From: Nicotiana tabacum
Lineage: Eukaryota > Streptophyta > Magnoliopsida > Solanales > Solanaceae
Assembly (NCBI RefSeq): GCF_000715075.1
Contig: NC_134082.1
Span: 208,081,948 to 208,145,947 of the forward strand
Reading direction: 5' to 3'
DNA: 64,000 nucleotides
Notes under the pieces: generated by a model
The model's database searches: none
Seen by the model: only the letters and a program-made list of their open reading frames with translations
What the model was told of the DNA's origin: nothing
Shown: piece after piece, positions 60,716 through 64,000 of the stretch
Layout: the number at the start of each line of letters is the position of its first letter
How positions within the stretch are numbered: the first letter of the stretch is position 1
Translations under genes and position numbers: made by a program

Positions 60716-61020
60716 TCCGTTTTTTGCAGAAGATTTGTAGAAGTTTTAGTCGTTTTTGATTTGTGAAAACAGAAAACAAAGCATCTACAATTAGAATACA
60801 AATAATCTACAATTTATCTACAAAATATCTACAAACTAGGTACATTGAATTTTTATATCTCAATTCTCATTCAATTGTAGCATAATTGAGATTTTTGATA
60901 TAATTGCGTTTTTCAGAAGATTTGTAAAAGTTTTAGCTGTTTTTTATTTGTAAAAACAAAAAATAAAGCATCTACAATCAAAATACAAATAATTTATAAT
61001 TTATCTACAATTTCTACAAT
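60706..61020. repeat. Two diverged copies of a ~180-bp repeat (also at 57,500-57,654)
   Basis: GCAGAAGATTTGTAGAAG, GATTTGTGAAAACA and CATCTACAAT recur at about 60,706-60,885 and 60,890-61,020; a third copy ends at the CACTA terminus at 57,654. Confidence 0.8.
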
Positions 61021-63048
61021 ATGTCTTCTTTTTCGAGTTTCAATCTTAAATTCGCAAAACCAAGTCTAATCTTCACCAAAACCCCTCAAAATTGAGATAT
61101 AAACTCCAAACCATATTCCCGATTATTTTCAACAACACCCAATCCAAACAAATAAGGATTTTTGAAAACCCAAATTTGAATTCAAAACTTTCAAGCTTTT
61201 TAATGGCTGTCAATGGTGGAATTGCTGCTCTCTTTTCATTTGCTTTGTATTACTGAAATTTGTGATTGAGAAATAGAGAGAGATGTAGAGAGAATGTCGA
61301 CGAACTGAGCTTTTGCAGAATTGAGTTTGATTCGAATTTGTTGACGATTTTGTCTTTTTTTTATTTTTTATTTGTGGCTTAAGGAAAAATATCGAAGAAC
61401 AGATGCAGAAAAGAGTCTATGTAATTTGATTTTAAATTGAAGATATAGGATTTGCGTTTCAAATTTGATTTGAAGGTCGCTAAATCAATTAGAATATTTT
61501 GTTCCTGATTTGTAGCGCGCCTAATTAGGAAGGAATCGACTCCTAATAATTAGTATTTAATGAATGGTATAATAATTATAGAAAAACTATGAACATGGCA
61601 GGTAAATATGAAACTATGCACATTTTTGATAATAAGGTTTCATATATGGTATAAGAAGGAAAAAGTCTCTATAAATAAGTCTTTAAAGGTTGTATAAATT
61701 CCTCATTTGTTTATACTTAGTTGCCAAGAAACATCAGGAAAAGGCCTAAAGCAAAGACTAAAGTCCGTTTTTCTCTTATATATACTATAGTAGGAACTTA
61801 TTAATTTATTTTCTCTAGATTTTGTAGTTTTCAAGAAGTATCTAGATTTTTCTTACAAATTGTATACGTTCCTCCCTTAAAAAGCTCCCATCCTATTATT
61901 AATACCTTGAATTAAGAGATTCAATTATGTCCTTTCCTTTTTTCACATTTTTCCCCATTTGATGCATCCTAATTTTTTCAGTACGTCGATCTCATCTTCT
62001 CTCTCTCTTCGATAGTTGCAAGTCTTCAACAAGAAGTTGGTAATTTTGCTTCAGTTGTTGAATGGTTTTGGTTGGAACCTTCAAATACTACTATATATTT
62101 TATGCTTCTATTATCCTTATAATGTTAGAAAAGTTATCCCTAATCTAACAAATCCAATAACACATATATGCTTTCCATAATAGCAACAAAAAAAAGTAAA
62201 AATATCTTTGCAATAAGAAATCTATACACACGGAATATAATGTCATGTGATGGCAAAAAAAATCAGTTGCTAAAAGTTTCTTCAACAATATTTAAAAATC
62301 GTTAAACTCTAGCAAAACTATTACTAATAGGATAATGGCTCATACACAATTCAAATGTGAAATTGGTCACAAACTTACAATTGCTCATCACCGTATACAA
62401 TTATCATACATTTGTGATATAATTTCTGCAACACTTATGGTACAAATACAATTATAATACAATCGTGATACAATTCTAATCTTCATCTTCTTCAAGTTTC
62501 AATCATAACTCTAAACTTAAATTCTGATACAACATTGTATTATAATTGTATTCGTATTGTATCCGGTATTATTATATATTAATGTATCAGATACAAGTTA
62601 AATACAAATTTGATACAATTGTGATACAATTATGAAACAAATCTGATACAATTATCATACAATCGTGATACAATTCAGAAACTTCTTCTTCGAGTTTCAA
62701 TATGAAATTTTACCTAAAAACAACTCTAAACTTAACCAATCTCTCTCAAAATTGAGATATAAACTCCAATTTATATTCTCAATCATTTGCTAGAATACCC
62801 AATCCAAACAATTCACAAATTCATAAAACCCAAATGTTGAATTCAAAGTTGCGAAGCTTTTTAATGATTGTAATGGAGATCTCTTTGCTACTGCAATTTT
62901 AGAAATAATGTCGATGAATTTGTGTGAAGTGGATGAGATTTGGGTTAATTTGTATGAAAGAGAGAAATATTTCAACTTTTGGAAAATGGAGTGAAAACAT
63001 GATTTTAGGAGCTTTGTATAACTGATATAGAGTGAGAGGGGGCTGGCG
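61021..63048. other. AT-rich region with a diverged direct repeat and GATACAATT array
   Basis: Blocks at about 61,021-61,290 and 62,690-62,960 share TTGAGATATAAACTCCAA, CCCAATCCAAACAA and AAGCTTTTTAATG in the same orientation. ATACAATT/TGATACAA units are dense at 62,390-62,670. No gene is supported; the 213-codon minus ORF at 63,431-62,790 lacks any recognised motif. Confidence 0.6.
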
Positions 63049-63050
63049 TT

Positions 63051-64000
63051 AGGGGTGGGCATAAAATCCGAAAAATCGAATTCCGAACCAAACCGAATTA
63101 ATTTGGTATTTCGGTTTCGGTTTTTTCGGTATTTCGGTACAAAAATTTCGGTATTTCGGTAATTCGGTTCAGTATATGATAGGGATGGGCATAAAATCCG
63201 AAAAACCGAATTCCGAACCGAACCTATATAAATTGGTGAACCTATATAATATATATGACTATATCTAAGCCCAATTACCGAATGACTATAGCCCAATACC
63301 CATACGGCCATACCGTCCCACCCAGCTCCCCCAAGCCCAATTACCCAAGCCCCAAGCCCATTACTCTTCCTCTCTAATCTCCTCTTACCACTTACAGCCT
63401 TAGTTACTCTCTTAGACCATCTGAATGGCATTAGGGCATTAGGGCATTAGGGCTTAGGATGTCATCTGAGTCGAGAATCGACTGCGAGTCTACGACTTAC
63501 GACTTACGACTTACGACCAGTCGACAGTCGAGCTCGAGTCTCATCTCATCTTCACCCGTTAACTTCACTACTTTTGTAAGTCTCATCCCAGTACTCTCTG
63601 AGGTTTCTTCTGAGTTTTTATATTTTTAAGTTTTGAACTTTTTGAGTTCAGAGTTCAGACGCATAATTTTTTTAATTTCTGATTTTCTGCATCAAACTAA
63701 TTTAGGGTTATAGGCGGCGATTTCCAGCTCGATTCGATTCCTCACTCCTCACAAATTCCGGGCAAACGAAGAGTCGAAGACGCTGCTGTCCTGTTCCAGT
63801 GTTCCGAGCTCGATTCAATTTCAATTTCAAAGGTATGTTTCGTTCTCTTTTGGTTGTACTGCTGATTGAATGAACTGCTGTTCCGAGCTTTTCCCTTTAG
63901 TAGGCAAATATCATCTGTATCACGTTCATGCTGTTTAATTCATTTGCTTGTATAATAATAGTTGTGAGTACACGACTATGTGTTAGGCTTACCGTATGAT
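63051..64000. mobile_element. Possible hAT-type terminus and 5' leader, running off the window
   Basis: Two copies of AGGGRTGGGCATAAAATCCG (63,051 and 63,181) are followed by ACCGAATTCCGAACC and TATTTCGGTA repeats, the look of many plant hAT ends. After 63,340 come a GC-richer, leader-like sequence with short repeats (GCATTAGG x3 at about 63,431; CTTACGA repeats at about 63,495) and a candidate splice donor CAAAG|GTATGTTTCG near 63,832. No transposase is in view, so the call is tentative. Confidence 0.35.

Noticed and set aside
62790..63431. 213-codon minus-strand ORF
   Set aside because: Spans unrelated repeats (hAT-like words and AT-rich DNA), no domain, atypical composition.
63428..63452. 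GCATTAGG repeats resembling interstitial telomere sequence
   Set aside because: Unit is GCATTAGG, not TTTAGGG; only three copies.

Overview
This window is a repeat-dominated stretch of a plant nuclear genome. The organism is most likely a member of the Solanaceae. That is inferred from the retrotransposon families (a giant Ogre-type Ty3/gypsy element, Tekay/Del-like LTRs that begin with a TGTAACGACC-type sequence, and a Sirevirus with a Solanaceae-style gag) and from the MITE families; no single-copy marker proves it. Only one convincing host gene is visible.

Layout. (1) 1-16,915, minus strand: an Ogre/Tat-lineage Ty3/gypsy element, cut by the left edge. In element order it has a 4.68-kb 5' LTR (16,915-12,240), a PBS, an extra ORF1, gag, protease with G-patch, a putative intron, RT-RNaseH-second RNaseH-integrase, repeat-rich 3' UTR, PPT and 695 bp of the 3' LTR. 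It carries several nonsense codons and a few frameshifts. (2) 16,916-18,177, minus: part of a Tekay/Del-like LTR into which the Ogre inserted. (3) About 18,183-23,300, minus: a plant L1-type LINE, cut at its 3' side by that LTR and split by an LTR-doublet element at 19,897-22,228 (TSD TGTTA). (4) 24,082-49,288, plus: a three-level Russian-doll nest. A Ty1/copia element (TSD AAATT) contains a Tekay/Del-like gypsy element at 25,834-46,121 (TSD CCAAC/CCAGC). That element's 3' LTR contains a Sirevirus-type copia element at 34,017-44,064 (TSD AAAGG). (5) 49,289-52,830: a nine-exon host gene for a 261-residue coiled-coil protein. Its promoter has four site II motifs and a TATA box. It has one GC-AG intron and one AT-AC intron with U12-type signals. 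(6) 52,831-57,650: AT-rich intergenic DNA with a Stowaway MITE and a 746-bp hAT MITE (8-bp TSD) that itself contains a Stowaway-like MITE. (7) 57,655 to about 60,715: one end of a CACTA transposon with a five-exon Transposase_24-type gene remnant on the minus strand. (8) 60,706-64,000: AT-rich repeats and, at the right edge, a possible hAT-type terminus followed by leader-like sequence.

How the parts relate. Every element whose key motifs can be read is damaged: both copia elements have lost the protease aspartate and the RT catalytic motif, while the Ogre RT and integrase motifs survive inside a frame with three stop codons. The order of insertion can be read from the nesting and from the target-site duplications. 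The 25.2-kb copia nest ends 381 bp upstream of the start codon of the host gene, so that gene's distal promoter was displaced. All statements come from reading the sequence; no database search or alignment was run.
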